Part shown: positions 45,195 through 60,295 of the stretch, in pieces
Layout of the letters: each line of letters begins with the position of its first letter
Position numbering within the stretch: position 1 is the stretch's first letter
NCBI RefSeq assembly: GCF_040939455.1
Contig: NC_134106.1
Location: 78,685,001 to 78,749,000 of the forward strand
Length of the DNA: 64,000 bases
Origin: Microcebus murinus
Taxonomy: Eukaryota; Chordata; Mammalia; Primates; Cheirogaleidae
Reading direction: 5' to 3'
Translations under genes and position numbers: made by a program
Notes under the pieces: generated by a model
What the model was told of the DNA's origin: nothing
The model's database searches: none
What the model saw: the letters and a program-made list of their open reading frames with translations, nothing else

Positions 45195-46640
45195 CCAAGT
45201 TTCCATCTGGCATTGTTTCTCTTAAGCCTGAAGATCTTTAACATTTCTTTAGTCCAACTTGCTGGCAATGAATTCTCTCATCTTTTGTTTTTACAAAAAC
45301 TCTACTTTGCCTTCATTTTTCACAAGTATTTTTGTTGGATATAAATTTCTAGGTTAACAGGGTGTTTTCCTCAACTAAAGATGCATCCCATTGAGGTGGC
45401 GTTTGCACTGTTCCCAGCAAGAAGACTGCAGTCATGTTTTTATGTTTTATGTTCTCCTGTGTGTAGTTTTTTTTTTTTTTTCACTGCACTTTAAAAATTT
45501 TGTTACTCATTTTTAGCATTTTGAGTATGATGTACTTTGATGTGATATTCTCTGTGCTTATCTTACTTGGGGTTTGTTGAAATTCCTGGATCTGTAGATT
45601 TATAGTTTATATCAAATATAGAAGACTTTGTTTTTTCAAAATATTTTTTCTGCCTCTTCCTCTTTCCTCTGGAGAGCTTCTGGAATCTAACCACACATAT
45701 AGTAGACCCCTACATATTGTTACGCAGGTCACTGGTGTTCTGTTCATAAAAGAAATGAAATTCTCAGCTTTTTCCTCTCTTTGAAAATTTCTATGGCTAC
45801 ATCTTCAACTTCAGTGATTTTTATTTTCTGAAGTATCAATTTACTGGTAAGTCTGTCCAGTGAATTTTAAACTTCAAATAGTGTATTTTTCAGCTCTATG
45901 GTCCATTTTATCTTTCTTTCCTCATTGTGTTCATCTTTTCCTTTAAATCTTCAAGTCCATTCATATTAGCTGTTATAAAGCCTCTGTATATAATTCCATC
46001 ATCTCTTTCATTTCTGAGAATGTTAGCAACCAACTTTCCTTTTGTTATGGGTCACATTTTGCTGCTGCTTTGTCTAACAATTTTGGACTGGATGCTTATC
46101 ATGCTTAACATTTGAGATACTGCTTTAACTTCTTTTCTTTCTTCAGAGATTGATGGGTTTGTTTTAACAGGAAATTAGGTTACTTTTGGATCATTTTTAT
46201 TCTTTCAAAACTTAATTTTTTTTTAGGGTAGGGCCAATTCCTTTACTCTAGAAATATTTTAGCTTTATTACTAAGGCATGACTAGTGTCTCCACTGAATG
46301 CTTTGAGTTTTTAATGAGCTTTTTCCATTATGGCTTGTGAGAATTTAAATGTGCCTCTGCTTTATGTGAGCTCTGGGAATTGTTCATCTCATAGCTCCAT
46401 GGCAATTTTTATTTGCATGGTCATGTGGAGTTTCACATTATGCATGCAAGGATTAGTATTCAGCCAAAGACTCAAAGGGCCCCTGATATAGATTTCTGGA
46501 ACTCTTTCTCTGAATACCTCTACTTTAGCATTCTACCCTGCAAATTCCAGCTGCCTAGGCCTCTCCAAAGTCTGTTTTATTTCCCCTCAATTCAGTGAGA
46601 CTTCTGGGCTCTGCTTGAAGTTCCCTCTCTGCAGTGTAGT
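45195..46640 (-). repeat. L1M-like fragment, minus strand
   Basis: T-rich text in the style of the complement of old L1 5' regions: 'ggatataaatttctaggtta', 'tgaaattcctggatctgtag', 'cagctctatggtccattttatc', 'gttatgggtcacattttgctg', 'ggactggatgcttatcatgc'. T15 run at 45466-45480. Boundaries are approximate. Confidence 0.55.
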
Positions 46641-47839
46641 CTAGAAAGCATCTCTGAGTATAAATCTGAGATGATTGTAGTAGTCACGTAATTGATTTCT
46701 CTTCACAGGGTCATGATTCTGTACTGACTATTTTCCAATGTCTGAAAACAGTAATTTCATGTTTTTGGGTGTTTTTTTTTTGGCAGCTTTATATTTATGG
46801 CAGGAGTGCAAATTCTATACGGTTTACTACTTCATCAGAGGAACTAGAGTAATCGCTCTAAAGTGCGAACCTGATGAAGTCACGCTCCAGCTTAAAATCC
46901 TTCCGCGCTGACTATATAACTTATTGTCTACACTGGGATATTTTTGAAGTGCTAAAACGTACTGTTAAAATGTTAATCAGAAGGGGTGCTGGGATAAAAG
47001 GCACAAAGCAGGATGATCACAGGAAAACTGGACTCTCTGTCATTGCCACACTCCGTGGCTTTGCTTCTGGGCTTTCGTTACCATTCCCTCCACTTCCCAT
47101 CAGCCTTTCTTCCTTAAGCTTTGATGCCTCCACGATGATTTTTTTTTCTTGATTTTCTTCTGCCCTCCAGCTGGCTGAAACATTGTCTTCCCCTATGTCT
47201 ACATAGGCTTTGTTCCACATTTGACATGTACCTCATGGTATTCTATTAATTTGTTTACACGTTGCCTCCTCTTACAGACTAGACTTTTGAGAAAATGAGA
47301 GCAAAATCAAGCAATATGTTTTGTAAAAATTAATCCAGAAGCAACGTTTTTGAAAAATTGGATAAAGCATAAAGGATAGGGATAGAAGCAACTTAGGAAA
47401 TTGTTCAACATATATTTTTTTATTTAATAGCAACCTTTAAAGCTAAAGAAGCCGAAAGGCTTCTTAACATTAAATCACCCTACTTCTTCCTCTTACACTC
47501 TCAACTGCAGTCTCAACCTAAACTCTTTTGACTGCAGTCAAAAGCTATTCAGAAAATTAGAATTTTAAAATGTAAAAACCTCAGCGTGGAGGGTTTCTGT
47601 TTTTTACTATCTAAGCAGACATGCCAAAATTTGTTGAGAATTGGGTTGACAAACCACCTGCAATGTTCCCACTGAACTATATTTAATATCCTATCATACC
47701 CATTGCAACTGACATATATGAACACAGTGGGCTCACAAACACATTATCTGATACAAAACTCTATAATTTATTATATTGTGTCATAAATTAGTTTTTCTGT
47801 TTAAGAAAATATATTTTAATTCAAAAAGTTTTCTGTTTG
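46641..47839. other. Mostly unclassified; possible L2 at 46885-47330
   Basis: 'gtcacgctccagcttaaaatcc' and 'ttgtttacacgttgcctcctctt' followed by 'agactagacttttgagaaaatgagag' are L2-like in order but very diverged. Confidence 0.4.
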
Positions 47840-50800
47840 GAAGACATATATAAAACAAAGGCTTTCAAGGCACTGGACACCAGGCAACCAATGACTCCTG
47901 GGAAATGGAAAACTAACGAGGCAAGCTGTAGTACTGCTTGAACTTACTGCATTAAGGGTTTCCAGGCTATGGTACAGGGAGAGGAAATCCTGGTGAAACC
48001 CAGTGGACAGCCAGGACTGAGAGCCTGGGGAGAACAAGCTGACTACAGTTTCTAGGACAGAGAACCGGAGAGGAGACTGCCACACAGAGAGTATCCTGAG
48101 ACTGCAGAGGTCCTCCTGGAGTAGTCAGCAGAGTCCTGAGTAGCACAAGCGAGAGAGGAAATAATCTGAGGCTGAGGAAAGAACCATCTGAAAGGAGTAC
48201 AGAGAAAAATAGCAGGTTCCTACACAAGGCCAGGAAGAGTAATTGTTCTCACAAGCCAGACTGGAAAACATACTTAACATGGCATTGTATAGAGCACTCA
48301 AAAGAATCTTGCATCAGTAGTGGGCAATCATTAGCCATGGACTAAATGATGCTCTTTCTCATCTAACAAGTTGTGAAAACAAGACTCAAAAGCATCAAAC
48401 TATTTCCAAGTAACTCAACTGCATCCAAGAACAAAGCACAAAATGATTTTAGAAATACAAAAAGGCAAAACTCTGCCTGGCATCCAACCAAAGATCGCCA
48501 GACAGGTGAAGAAACAGGAAAATGAAACCCATAGTGAGGAGAACAATCAATCAAAACCAACCCAGAACTGACACAGATGTTGGAATTATTAGACAAGGAT
48601 ATTAAACAGTTACTATAATCTATATGTCCAGAAAGTTAACCATAGACACAGAAGATACCCAAAAGATCCAAATCAAGTTTCTATAAATGAAAACCATATG
48701 AGATGAAAATATACACTGAGGCTCTCGTGCCTCCCAAGAAGAGAGGACCACTTGAGGCCAGGAGTTCAAGACCTGCCTGGGCAACACAATGAGACACTAT
48801 CTCCACAAAAAATTTAAAAATTAGCTGGGTGTGGTGGTGCACACCTGTAGTACTAGCTACTCAGGAGGCTGAGGCAGGAGGATCACTTGAGCCTAGGAGT
48901 TTGAGGTTACAGTGAGCTATGATAATACTACTGCACTCCAGTCTGGGCTATGAAGTGAGACCCTATTTCTAAAAAAACACAAAGAAAAAAAATACAAGAA
49001 AATATACATGGAATGCAATTAATGGCAGAATAAAGAAAAGACTAGTGAATTTGAAGACATAACAGTAGAAACTACAGAAAATAAAACATGAAACACAGAG
49101 AGAAAACATAGCACCCCCCCAAAAGTATCAGTGAACTGTGGAATGATTTCATGTGTGATGAACTGTACACGAAACTGGAGTCCCTAGAAGAGAAGGGAGA
49201 GGTAGAAAATATATCTGAAAAAATAACGAAAGAAAAAGAACCTTGAAATTTGATGAAAAGCATAAATCTACAGATGCAGAAACTCAACGAATTCTAAGCA
49301 CAAGAAACAAGAAAGGTGCGCAAGGACAAAATATAATCAAATTGCTCAAAACCAGGGATAAAAGGAAAATACTGAAAACAGAGAGAAATTAAATGAATAT
49401 AAGGATTACAACACAGTCCTTGATGGAAACAATGCAAGTGAGAAGACAGTATAGCAACATCTTTAAAACATGGAAAGAATATACATAATCCCATGTATCT
49501 ATATCCAGCAAAAATATCTGTCAAAAACTAAGGCAAAATACAGATGTTTTCAGACAAGCAAAAGCTGAAAAAATTCATAACCAGCAGATCTGCACTATAG
49601 GAAATGTTAAAGGAAGTCCTTAAAATAGAAGGAAAATGATAATAGATGGAAATATAAATATACTCAAAGGAATAAAGAAAACTGGAAATGGTAACTACAG
49701 AGGGAAATGTATTAAAATATTTTTATAATTTAAATGTGTTCGAAATATAATTTATTGTTTAAGCAAAAATAATAACAATTTACTTGGAGTTGATAACATA
49801 CACAAGTAAAATGTTTGGCAACAATAGGATAAAGGTGGCTTGGAGGGTAGAAATGGAAGCACACTACTGCAAAGTTCTTATATTAGACATGAAGTGGTAA
49901 CATATTACTTGAAGTAAGCTAAAGAAATCTACTGTGAACCCTAAAAAATAATAAAACAAGGAATTACAGCTAATAGGATAACAAATGAGATAAAACGGTA
50001 TAATGAAACAACTTAATATGAAAGAAGGAAGAAAAAGAGGAAAGGGCAACAAAGAAAAGATAGGATGAATAGAAAACAATTAACGCAATAGATAATCCTA
50101 AATGTATAGTAATCATATTCAATATAAACACTCTGAAATTCCACTTAAAAGAGAGAAATGGTCAGATCACATAAACAATCAAAACCTAACTATATGCTTC
50201 TCATAAGAAACATACTTTAAATATAAAAAATAAATTAAAATAAAATGATATAAATACATATTACATGATGACATTATCAAAAGAAAGCTTGTCTGGCTAT
50301 ATTAATATCAAAGTAGATCTCAGTACAGCCAGGGATAAAGATTATATCATAATGTTAAAGGGCCAGTCAATTGATTTTTATGTCAACGACATGAAAATCT
50401 GCATGCTTACATGCCTAATAACAGAGCTTCAAAATACAGGCAGTAAGAACTGATACAACTGCAAAGAGAAACAGACAACCCTATAATTATAGTCAGAGCG
50501 CTTCATATTTCTTCCTTACTAAATAATAGAATAAGTAGTAAGAAATTATCCAGAGTGTAGCCTTGAACAACACTATGACACAATGGTCTATGTAGAAAAT
50601 TTATGGAATCCACAAAAACCTACCAAAATTAATAGGCTAGTTTCAGAAAGTTGTAGGATATAAGATAAATAAAAGATCAATTATATACCTATATGCCACC
50701 AACTGATAAGTAAAAATTGAAATTAAAAAGCAAATGTCATATATAATAGTATCAAAAATATGAAATATTTAGGGGCAGATCTGACAAAAGATGTTCAAGT

Positions 50801-52477
50801 CCTGGATACTAAAAATTGCAAAACACTGAAGAGAGAAATTAAAGAGATCTAAATAAGTAGAGAGATATACCATGGTTCATGGTATGGATGAATCAATATT
50901 TTTGAGATGTGGATTCTTCCCAAATTCATGTGTAGATTCAATGAAATCACAATAAAAATTCCAGTAGACTTTTTTTTTTTGCAAAAATTGACAAGTTAAT
51001 CTAAAATTCACACAGAAAGGCAAAGGTGTTAAAATAACCAAAACAACTTTGAAAAACAAGAATAAAGTTGAAAGACTAACACTACCTGATGGACTATCTT
51101 ATACAGCTACAGTGACCAAGACAGTCTGATATTGGTGCAAAGACTTACAGGAACAAAATATAGAATCCAGAAATAGAACACACATAAACCAACAACTGAT
51201 TTTCAACGAAGATGCAAAGGCAATTCGATGGAGAAAGAATAATATTTCAACAAATGGGGCTAAAATAACTGGATACCCATGTGCAAAAGTTGAACTTCCA
51301 TCCATACTTCAAAATGGATCTTAAACCCAAATGCAACATCTAAAACTGCAAAACATTTTGAAGAAAATATAGGAGAAAAAAAACCTTTGTGACTTTGGAT
51401 TACACAAAGATTTCTTAACCACGATACCAAAAACATGATGCATAATGAAAAAAGTAGATAAACTGGCTTTAAAAACTAACAGTGTATCTTTTTAAAACAT
51501 TAAGATAATGTAAAGACAAGCCTCATACTGTGAGAAAATATTTATAAAGTATACAAAAGACTTGTATATAGAATTTTCAAAAATCAACAATAAGAAAAAA
51601 ACACCTAATAAAAAGGGCCATAGTTGTAGACATGTCACCAAAGATATATGGGTGGAAAATAAGTGCATGAAAAGATGCTCCACATAGTTAGTCATAAAGC
51701 CAATGCACACTAAAACCACAATGAGATACCACTACATACCTATTAGAATGTTTAGATTTAAAAAGACTAAATGTTGGCGAGGATACAGAGAAACAAGAAC
51801 TTTCCTACATTGCTAGTGGAAATCTAAAATTATATAAGCATTTTGGAGGTATAACTTTCAAAACTTGAAAGTTAAACTTTCAAAAGTTTAACATATTCGT
51901 ACCATTTGATCCAAACATTCCACTCCTAGGTATTTTCACCAGAGAAAAGAAAGCACAAAAACTTTTTGTGTATTATAAACATATGCACAAATGTTTATAA
52001 TAGCTTTATGTGCAATAGCCCCCAGATGGAAACAACTCAAATGTCTTTGACAGGTAAATGGATAAAAAAAATTTGGTATATCCATATGATGGAATTATTG
52101 CTCAGCAGTAAAAAAAATGAACCATTGATATACGCAACAACATGGATGAATCCCAAAATAATTATGGAGGGAAAGAAACTAAACAAGAAAGAGTACATAC
52201 TATGTGATTCCATATGTTAATAGATAAAACTCTAGAAAGATGCAAACTCATCAACAGTAAGATAAAGCAGAACAGTGGTGGCCTAGGTATGCATGGGGCA
52301 TGCAGGGAAGGGCAAGAGGGATGAATTACAAGGCGGTCTGAGAAAAAATTTGGGAATGATAGGTACATTTATCATCTTGATGTGGTGATGTTTTCATGGA
52401 TTTATACCAATGTGAGAACTTATAAACTTGTCATTCTAAGTACATGCAGTTTACTGTATGTTAAATATACCTCAATA
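47840..52477 (+). mobile_element. Long old L1M, broken, with Alu inside
   Basis: Sense-strand L1M track: ORF1-like A-rich text from about 48350, 'gaagacagtatagcaacatc' and 'aggaaatgttaaaggaagtcc' near 49440-49620, endonuclease-region text near 50180-50450, ORF2 C-terminal text from 50620 ('caaaaattgacaagttaatc', 'gcaaaggcaattcgatgga', 'caatgagataccactacatac', 'atggaaacaactcaaatgtc'), then a 3' UTR with 'tgatgtggtgatgttttcat' and 'atatacctcaataaag' at 52462-52479. Most of the reverse transcriptase region is missing. No long frame survives. The left boundary is approximate. Confidence 0.75.
48716..48997 (+). mobile_element. Alu SINE, AluJ-like, nested in L1M
   Basis: 'gaggaccacttgaggccagga', 'gcctgggcaacacaatgaga', 'aattagctgggtgtggtggt', 'tgcactccagtctgggctat' and an A-rich tail. 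The first about 30 bp are rearranged compared with Alu. Perfect target-site duplication GAAAATATACA at 48705-48715 and 48998-49008. Confidence 0.92.
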
Positions 52478-52492
52478 AAGAAATATAAAAAT

Positions 52493-54666
<2,174 letters not shown>

Positions 54667-54671
54667 GACAC

Positions 54672-54722
<51 letters not shown>
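54667..54722. repeat. (CA)n microsatellite
   Basis: About 28 CA units with one CG interruption near the start. Long enough to be polymorphic. Confidence 0.97.
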
Positions 54723-54723
<1 letters not shown>

Positions 54724-55139
54724 GATGAAGGAACATTTGCCTGCCCTTCTCATGGAACAGAATATATTTGTCTCTTGACAACAAACGTAACCAGCACATC
54801 TTTCAAAACCCAACAGGTTTAAATTGCAAATATTTATAAAGATCATTCGCAAATCACAATTTGTTCTTGACAAAATAAGAAACACACACACAAAATAAAA
54901 GACTATGCCTCACAGAGATGGCAGAAAAAAACCAGCAGAATAGTTATAGTAGACCACAGGCTAAACCTTCAAGTCATGCGCTGCATTGGCCGTGATAAAT
55001 AAGGTCTGCATCTGTCAGATCTGATCAGCTTGGTTTCTAGGGTAGCCTAGTTTCAGCAGACTGCAACAGCACTAATCATTTTGTGAATTCATCTGCAGTA
55101 GGTTAATGTTCAATTCATTAATTAATTACTCCCATCAAC
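54723..55139. other. Unique sequence
   Basis: No gene or recognised repeat. Confidence 0.5.
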
Positions 55140-55290
55140 ATTTATTGAGCTTCTGTCTACTATATGTGAAGTAGCGTGTTGAGCACAGAAGATACAGCAA
55201 ACACAGAGCAGGAAATAGCTACTATGCTCGTGGAGTTCATATTCCAGGAAGGAGGCAGACACATAGGCAAGCATAACAGTGCACACGCCC
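55140..55290 (+). repeat. Ancient interspersed repeat fragment (L2/MIR-like)
   Basis: 'catttattgagcttctgtctac', 'gagcacagaagatacagcaaac' and 'ctcgtggagttcatattccagg' follow the same old-repeat text as 25923-26420. Confidence 0.5.
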
Positions 55291-56429
55291 CCACTCTGTG
55301 ATGGGTGACCCCAGAAGTGTGGAGGAGACATTGGACCACTGGAAAAATCCAACACATCGCATTGATTTTGAGGGGGAAATCCCAGTTGACTTCACATGAT
55401 AGAGCAAGTAACTTGAACAACCCCAATGTCCCAGAACCTGGAGTAGCAGACCTCCTAGTCTCAGCAGTCCCATCCCCTCTACATATAACTGTCTCTACCA
55501 CCCTTAGTAACATAAAAACTCACCGGCATTATTCTTAATACATCTTTGTTGGGAAACCAGTTGGCAGGCTGAAGGCCAGCACACTGCCTGGCAAATAAGC
55601 ACATCATGTTGAAAGCTGAATGCTTACATGAATGCTACTTAGAATCCATGGTATAATACATTTGAATAATTTGGGGTTTTCCCCAATAAAATGTCATCAT
55701 TTCTGAAGAAAGAGATACACTCTGGAATGTATTAGTACATAGAAACTTCTTGGTTTATCATGTAGTTGATCATGACCTGAGGAGTTTATCAAAGTCATAT
55801 TTAAGGGCTCAAAGCTAGGCTGGGGCTTTTGGAGAACTGTGAAGCCTGGCTTGTGTCATGGCCTAACCCCGAAATGTTAGCTGCTTTGCTTGTGTGATAT
55901 TACCGGCACCACCAGGCCTATTCTTTGCATCTGTCAACAAATTCTGAAAGACGGCTGCTGTTAACATGTGCATGGATTGAACTTGTCACCCATGAATGCA
56001 AACTTTGGTTCTTTGGATTAGCTGGTTGTCATCTCACAAATGAGGAAGCAAGACCTTGGGTGGAAGGGGATGGAGCATAGGACAGGTAAGAGAAAATGGC
56101 ACGATGTATGGGCTGCTAGGTGGTCTGTTGGTTCTCAAAGTCTGAATCTCAGATTTGGGATGGGCTCTGGGATAACCATATACCTAATGCATGAATTCCT
56201 ACTAACACAACCAGTTTATGCTCCTCCTAGGACAGAGAACTATTGATATCCCCGAAGAGACCATTCAGTTTTCTGCTATCTCAGCTGGTAGAAAGGTCTT
56301 CCTGATACTGAGCCCCAAACTGCAAATTATACTCCTTGCTCCTGGTTTTTCACTCTGAGGCTAAAGAACCAATCTAATCATCTGATGCTGTGGTGTAAGT
56401 CCTGAAATGAAGAGTCAATATTATGTGCT
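55291..56429. other. Unclassified sequence
   Basis: Short frames on both strands at 55122-55538 are unrecognised. Confidence 0.4.
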
Positions 56430-56780
56430 GTCTTGACGTCTGGACATACCAGGAGGGCCTCAAATGGCCTAACCACAAGTTCCCCTCCCCCAGTGTCCCC
56501 ATGGGTAAGGTCCCCAGCCAAACACCCTCTTTATCAAGGAGGCCAGGCACAGTTCCTGCTCATCCCTGAGTGGTGTGTTAGCCCCCTGCCAGCCTGTAGA
56601 ATTTTTCAAATGAGCCAGTCACATTTTCCTGCAGGAACCAGGGGTCACCCCATCCTCTTGTTACTACAAAGCCTGTCTCCCACAGCCCCTGCTCCCAAGT
56701 GCAGCCCCTGTGTGGCCCTGAATCCTCCTCTCCCAGGCTGTGAGTATATGTGACTAATCAGCTGCTGTCAATCTCATCTG
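56430..56780 (+). repeat. Possible ERV LTR remnant, uncertain
   Basis: 'gaatttttcaaatgagccagtcac', 'ttactacaaagcctgtctcccacagcc' (in part) and 'ggctgtgagtatatgtgact' are reminiscent of LTR 3' ends. The block is C-rich compared with its flanks. I could not define the ends. Confidence 0.3.
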
Positions 56781-58244
56781 TCCAGTGTCAGGTGTCCTGT
56801 GTTCAGCCATCCGCATCACCGCAGGGTGGGAATCCCTCCCTCACCAACTGGGTGAAGAGGAGGCAACCAGAGCAGCTGCATGTTAGTAGGAGGCCTTAGG
56901 AATCTTGGGAGAGTGGGTGAAAGAGGGGCCAGAAGAACTCTGTTTCATGAGAATTTAAAATTCACATTTTCTCACTCTTTCCACCTCCTCTACGCGCCAC
57001 TCCTGAGTTTTCTTACACAGCCATGGGTAAAGCCATTGCAGGAAACAAGAACATGAGAACAGAGGCAGAAACTAGAGTCACACTTCAGGAAAATGTAAAC
57101 AAAGAAATATTCTGGGGTCTCAGGACCATCAGTGACAGGAAGCTTATTCTAGGAATCACATGCAATTATTCATTTGATTCCCCAGCAGACACTGTCCACA
57201 ACTTACTCTAGTTCTTTGGACTGCACATCCCAGGGTACCGGAACTCTACCTGTCTCTGTATGAAAACAAAGAGTGATGAACAAGAAAACTAATGATTAGT
57301 ACTAATGCATGTGATCTAGTTACAGACACAAGCCTGCCCACCCCCGCCTTTGAGCTAATGTATGAACCTCAATCAATACACTCAGGAAAGACCTCAGAAT
57401 CAATAAACAAGGCTAATTTAACAGAATTAAGAAATGGCTTTACCAAAAAAAAAAAAAAAAAAAAACACCAAGAAAGTAGACACAATTGCAGTAACTACAT
57501 TCTTATATGTTGCCTAGCGACAAGATATAAAAAAGATATAAAAATGATGTACAATGTCAGTAACTTATTTTCACATAAGGAAACAACCCCCTGCCTTGGC
57601 AATGCTATAATGTACTTTTCCCCAACTAGAACTCCGTAGAGACTACTAACGCTACCATTTTCCATAACACACTCTGGTTAAACAATCATGTGTTTTTGTT
57701 AGTGCATTAAAACACTGAATTTACTTAATGACTACTGAGTGATGCAGAAGCTATAGAAAAGGGGGGAGTTTTTCTGTTTCTTTTTTAAGCGCACAGCTTC
57801 ATTCCCTGGGCAGGAGAATTCAACAGATAGCAAAGGCTATGAATCAAAGCATTGGAATCCACGAGTAAAAGGTGAGAGAAGGGAGGAAGCCGTGCTCTTA
57901 CCTGTGTTTTAAAGGGAAAGCAGAGAATGGAAGTCGAAGTGCAGTGTTCATGTTTCTTGATGACTTTTAAAATTTTTCTTTAGACTATGAAAGAAGTTTC
58001 TGGAAAGCAGAAAGCCTTTGAGGTTCCAAGACATATCCTTGGACAGGGGAGTGAAGAAGGTTCAGTAGAAAAGGAAAGTGACAGCGGAAAGCTTTAGCTG
58101 AGAAGAAAAGAATAAGGAGCAGCTACAAAAGCACCAAGCTCGCAGTGGCCAGGGGCAAGCCCTCCAAGCAGGGGTGTCTAGTCTCACGCAGCCTGCATCT
58201 GGCCTGGGGGAAGGGGTGCGCGTTTGCACCGTGCTGGGGGCCTT
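56781..58244. other. Unique sequence
   Basis: A21 run at 57445-57465 without a recognisable retrocopy body or target-site duplication. No gene recognised. Confidence 0.45.
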
Positions 58245-58410
58245 ACATATCTTATCTCATTTCATCCTCCTACAACTTTAAGCCCATTAAACAGAAGCAG
58301 AAAATAGGCTCATTGAGATTAGCTGGTTTAGCCAGTATCTCTCAGCTAGTAAGCTGTAAAGCTGGAATTCAACACCCAGCTGTCTGCAGAGCCACTGCAC
58401 ACCTTTGCCT
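58245..58410 (-). repeat. MIR SINE
   Basis: 'cttatctcatttcatcctcctaca', 'cagtatctctcagctagtaag' and 'gtaaagctggaattcaacacc' are minus-strand MIR. Confidence 0.8.
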
Positions 58411-59029
58411 CAGCTGGCTGTGACTGATTTCCAGCTGCGGGGGATGTTCTGGTTTGCTGCCATTTAGTGTCCAATGATCACAAGTAAGGAGGAAACCTAT
58501 TTCCTCAAATGAAGCAAGCAAACAAAAATATAAAATAAGAAAACACTTTCCTCATAAGCCTCACATCACACTGCACTGTATTTATGTGCACATTTGTTAA
58601 CTTGCAATGCTTCAATGAGTTTTTGCAAGTTTCTTACTCACCATTATGTGGGATCATTAACTCCTTTACTATAGAACCCTGTATTATATTTTTAACAAAC
58701 TATTTTCTGCGGCATTTTACTCAGGAGACCTCCAGTAAGTATTGGTGGACAATTTGTGGGTTAGACAAAGGTCACCTGGTTTTTTGAAATCTTAAGGGGA
58801 ATGGATCTGTCTTAATGTTAGTGCTATCTTCAACACCTGTGTTGGAATATAGTAAGTGCTCAATAAATAGCAAATTTATGTACCGAGAAATTTCAAGATC
58901 TTTTTAATACACTGATTGACCAGTGATTTTTACTCAGGGCTTCTGGGGCTTGAATCAATACTGGTACCTATAAAACAGCCTCACTGAGATGAGCAAAAAG
59001 ACAGATCCACTATCACTGGATGCTAATCT
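58411..59029. other. Unique sequence with a short SINE/LINE tail
   Basis: 58845-58870 reads 'gaatatagtaagtgctcaataaat', a MIR/L2 tail. The rest is unrecognised. Confidence 0.45.
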
Positions 59030-59270
59030 GAAGTGGAATGTTGTGGTTTAGTGGGAAAGGTGGGCAATTGGAGGCAAAGACAGTGTAATGGCAGCTCAGC
59101 ATCCTCCTGGTTGCTATGCAACACTAGAGAAATCCCTCATCTTACCCAGACTCTCTAACCTCGCCACACCTGTTCCCTCATCTAAGGAAATAATTACAAC
59201 ACTTACACTGTCAGGCAGCCAACAAGTATTTATGGAATACCCACAGGGCACAAGGCAATAAACTTATTGC
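59030..59270 (+). repeat. MIR-like fragment, diverged
   Basis: 'tgtggtttagtgggaaaggtg', 'caacactagagaaatccctcat' and 'ttccctcatctaaggaaataat' follow the MIR order; 59217-59265 adds old-repeat text. Weak. Confidence 0.45.
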
Positions 59271-59481
59271 TTATTTAAGCCAGAAAATAAAGCTAAAGCA
59301 AAGCAGAGGATTAGTACAAATATCTGGACAAATCATGCACCAGTAGAAGTATCAGGTTCTTAAATCTTCCACGTAATTGTGGTCATGCATTAGTCTCGAT
59401 TTCAAGGTATTTTTAAAGTAGTATCTGAAAAATCTATCCACTTTAGGCTGAATGTGTGCGTGTACGCTGGCTTTCTGCCTC

Positions 59482-59938
59482 TGTTGTTACAAATCACCTC
59501 AAACTTAGTGGCTTAAAACAACACAAATTTATGATCTAAGATTGGCAGCTTAGAAGTTCAAAATGCATGAAAATCAAGGTGGTGGCGGCAGGGCCACGTT
59601 CTGTTCTGGATATTCTAGGGGAAAATCTGTCCCTTGCTCCTTGCAACTTCTAGGGGCCGCCCACATTCCTTGGCTGTGGCTCCTTCCTCCATCTTCAAAG
59701 CCAGCGACACCTGACAAGGCTTTCTCATGCTCCCTTCTCTCTGATTCCCTTTCTTCTGCCTCTCTCTCCCACTTCTGAGGACATCTGCAGTTACACTGTG
59801 TCCACTCAAATGATCCAGGATAATCTCCCCATCTCAAGGTGAGCTGACCAGCAACCTTAATTTCCTCTTGTTAGGTTGCCTAATATATTCACATGTTCTG
59901 GGGATTAGGACGTGGGGGGCATTATTCTGCCTACTGCA
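59482..59938 (-). mobile_element. Solo LTR, ERVL-MaLR MLT1-like, minus strand
   Basis: A 457-bp block from TG to CA. Complement phrases: 'cacctcaaacttagtggcttaaaacaac' (in part), 'aaatcaaggtggtggcggc', 'ccacattccttggctgtggc' and 'ttctggggattaggacgtgg'. It is related to the plus-strand LTR at 4054-4497. No internal sequence is present. Confidence 0.75.
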
Positions 59939-60139
59939 GTGTGTGTCTGTCTGTAGTTACTGAAAGCAGTGATGGGTTATGAATTCTCTAGGTACAGCCC
60001 AGGGACCTATGTATAACTGTCCATTGCCTTGAGAAACTTATGTTCTAAGGAAGGTGATAATATGTAAAATATTTAACTACAACCAAAACAACCCTGAAGT
60101 ACGCAAAGCACTCAGACATCCATCTTTCTTGCCAGAACC

Positions 60140-60295
60140 GCTTAATTACTTTGCAAGACAGGTAAGGAAAGTATTATTCTCCCTGATTTACAGATGAGTA
60201 AACTGAGGCACAGAGGGATTCTTCTTAAGGCCACGAAAACAGCAGGTTCAAACCAAAGTATGTAGACTTCTGGCCAGTGTCTTTCTACTCCTCAC
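60140..60295 (-). repeat. MIR SINE
   Basis: 'agtattattctccctgatttac', 'agatgagtaaactgaggcac' and 'agacttctggccagtgtctt' are minus-strand MIR. Confidence 0.85.

Noticed and set aside
45466..45480. T15 run as a polymerase III terminator or Alu tail
   Set aside because: It lies inside L1M-like text with no Alu or pol III gene next to it.
54667..54722. (CA)n as CRISPR-like or coding repeat
   Set aside because: A plain dinucleotide microsatellite; the His-Thr or Cys-Val runs in its frames are translation artefacts. No CRISPR-type repeat-spacer pattern exists anywhere in the window.
57445..57465. A21 run as the tail of a processed pseudogene
   Set aside because: No recognisable transcript body upstream and no flanking direct repeat found.
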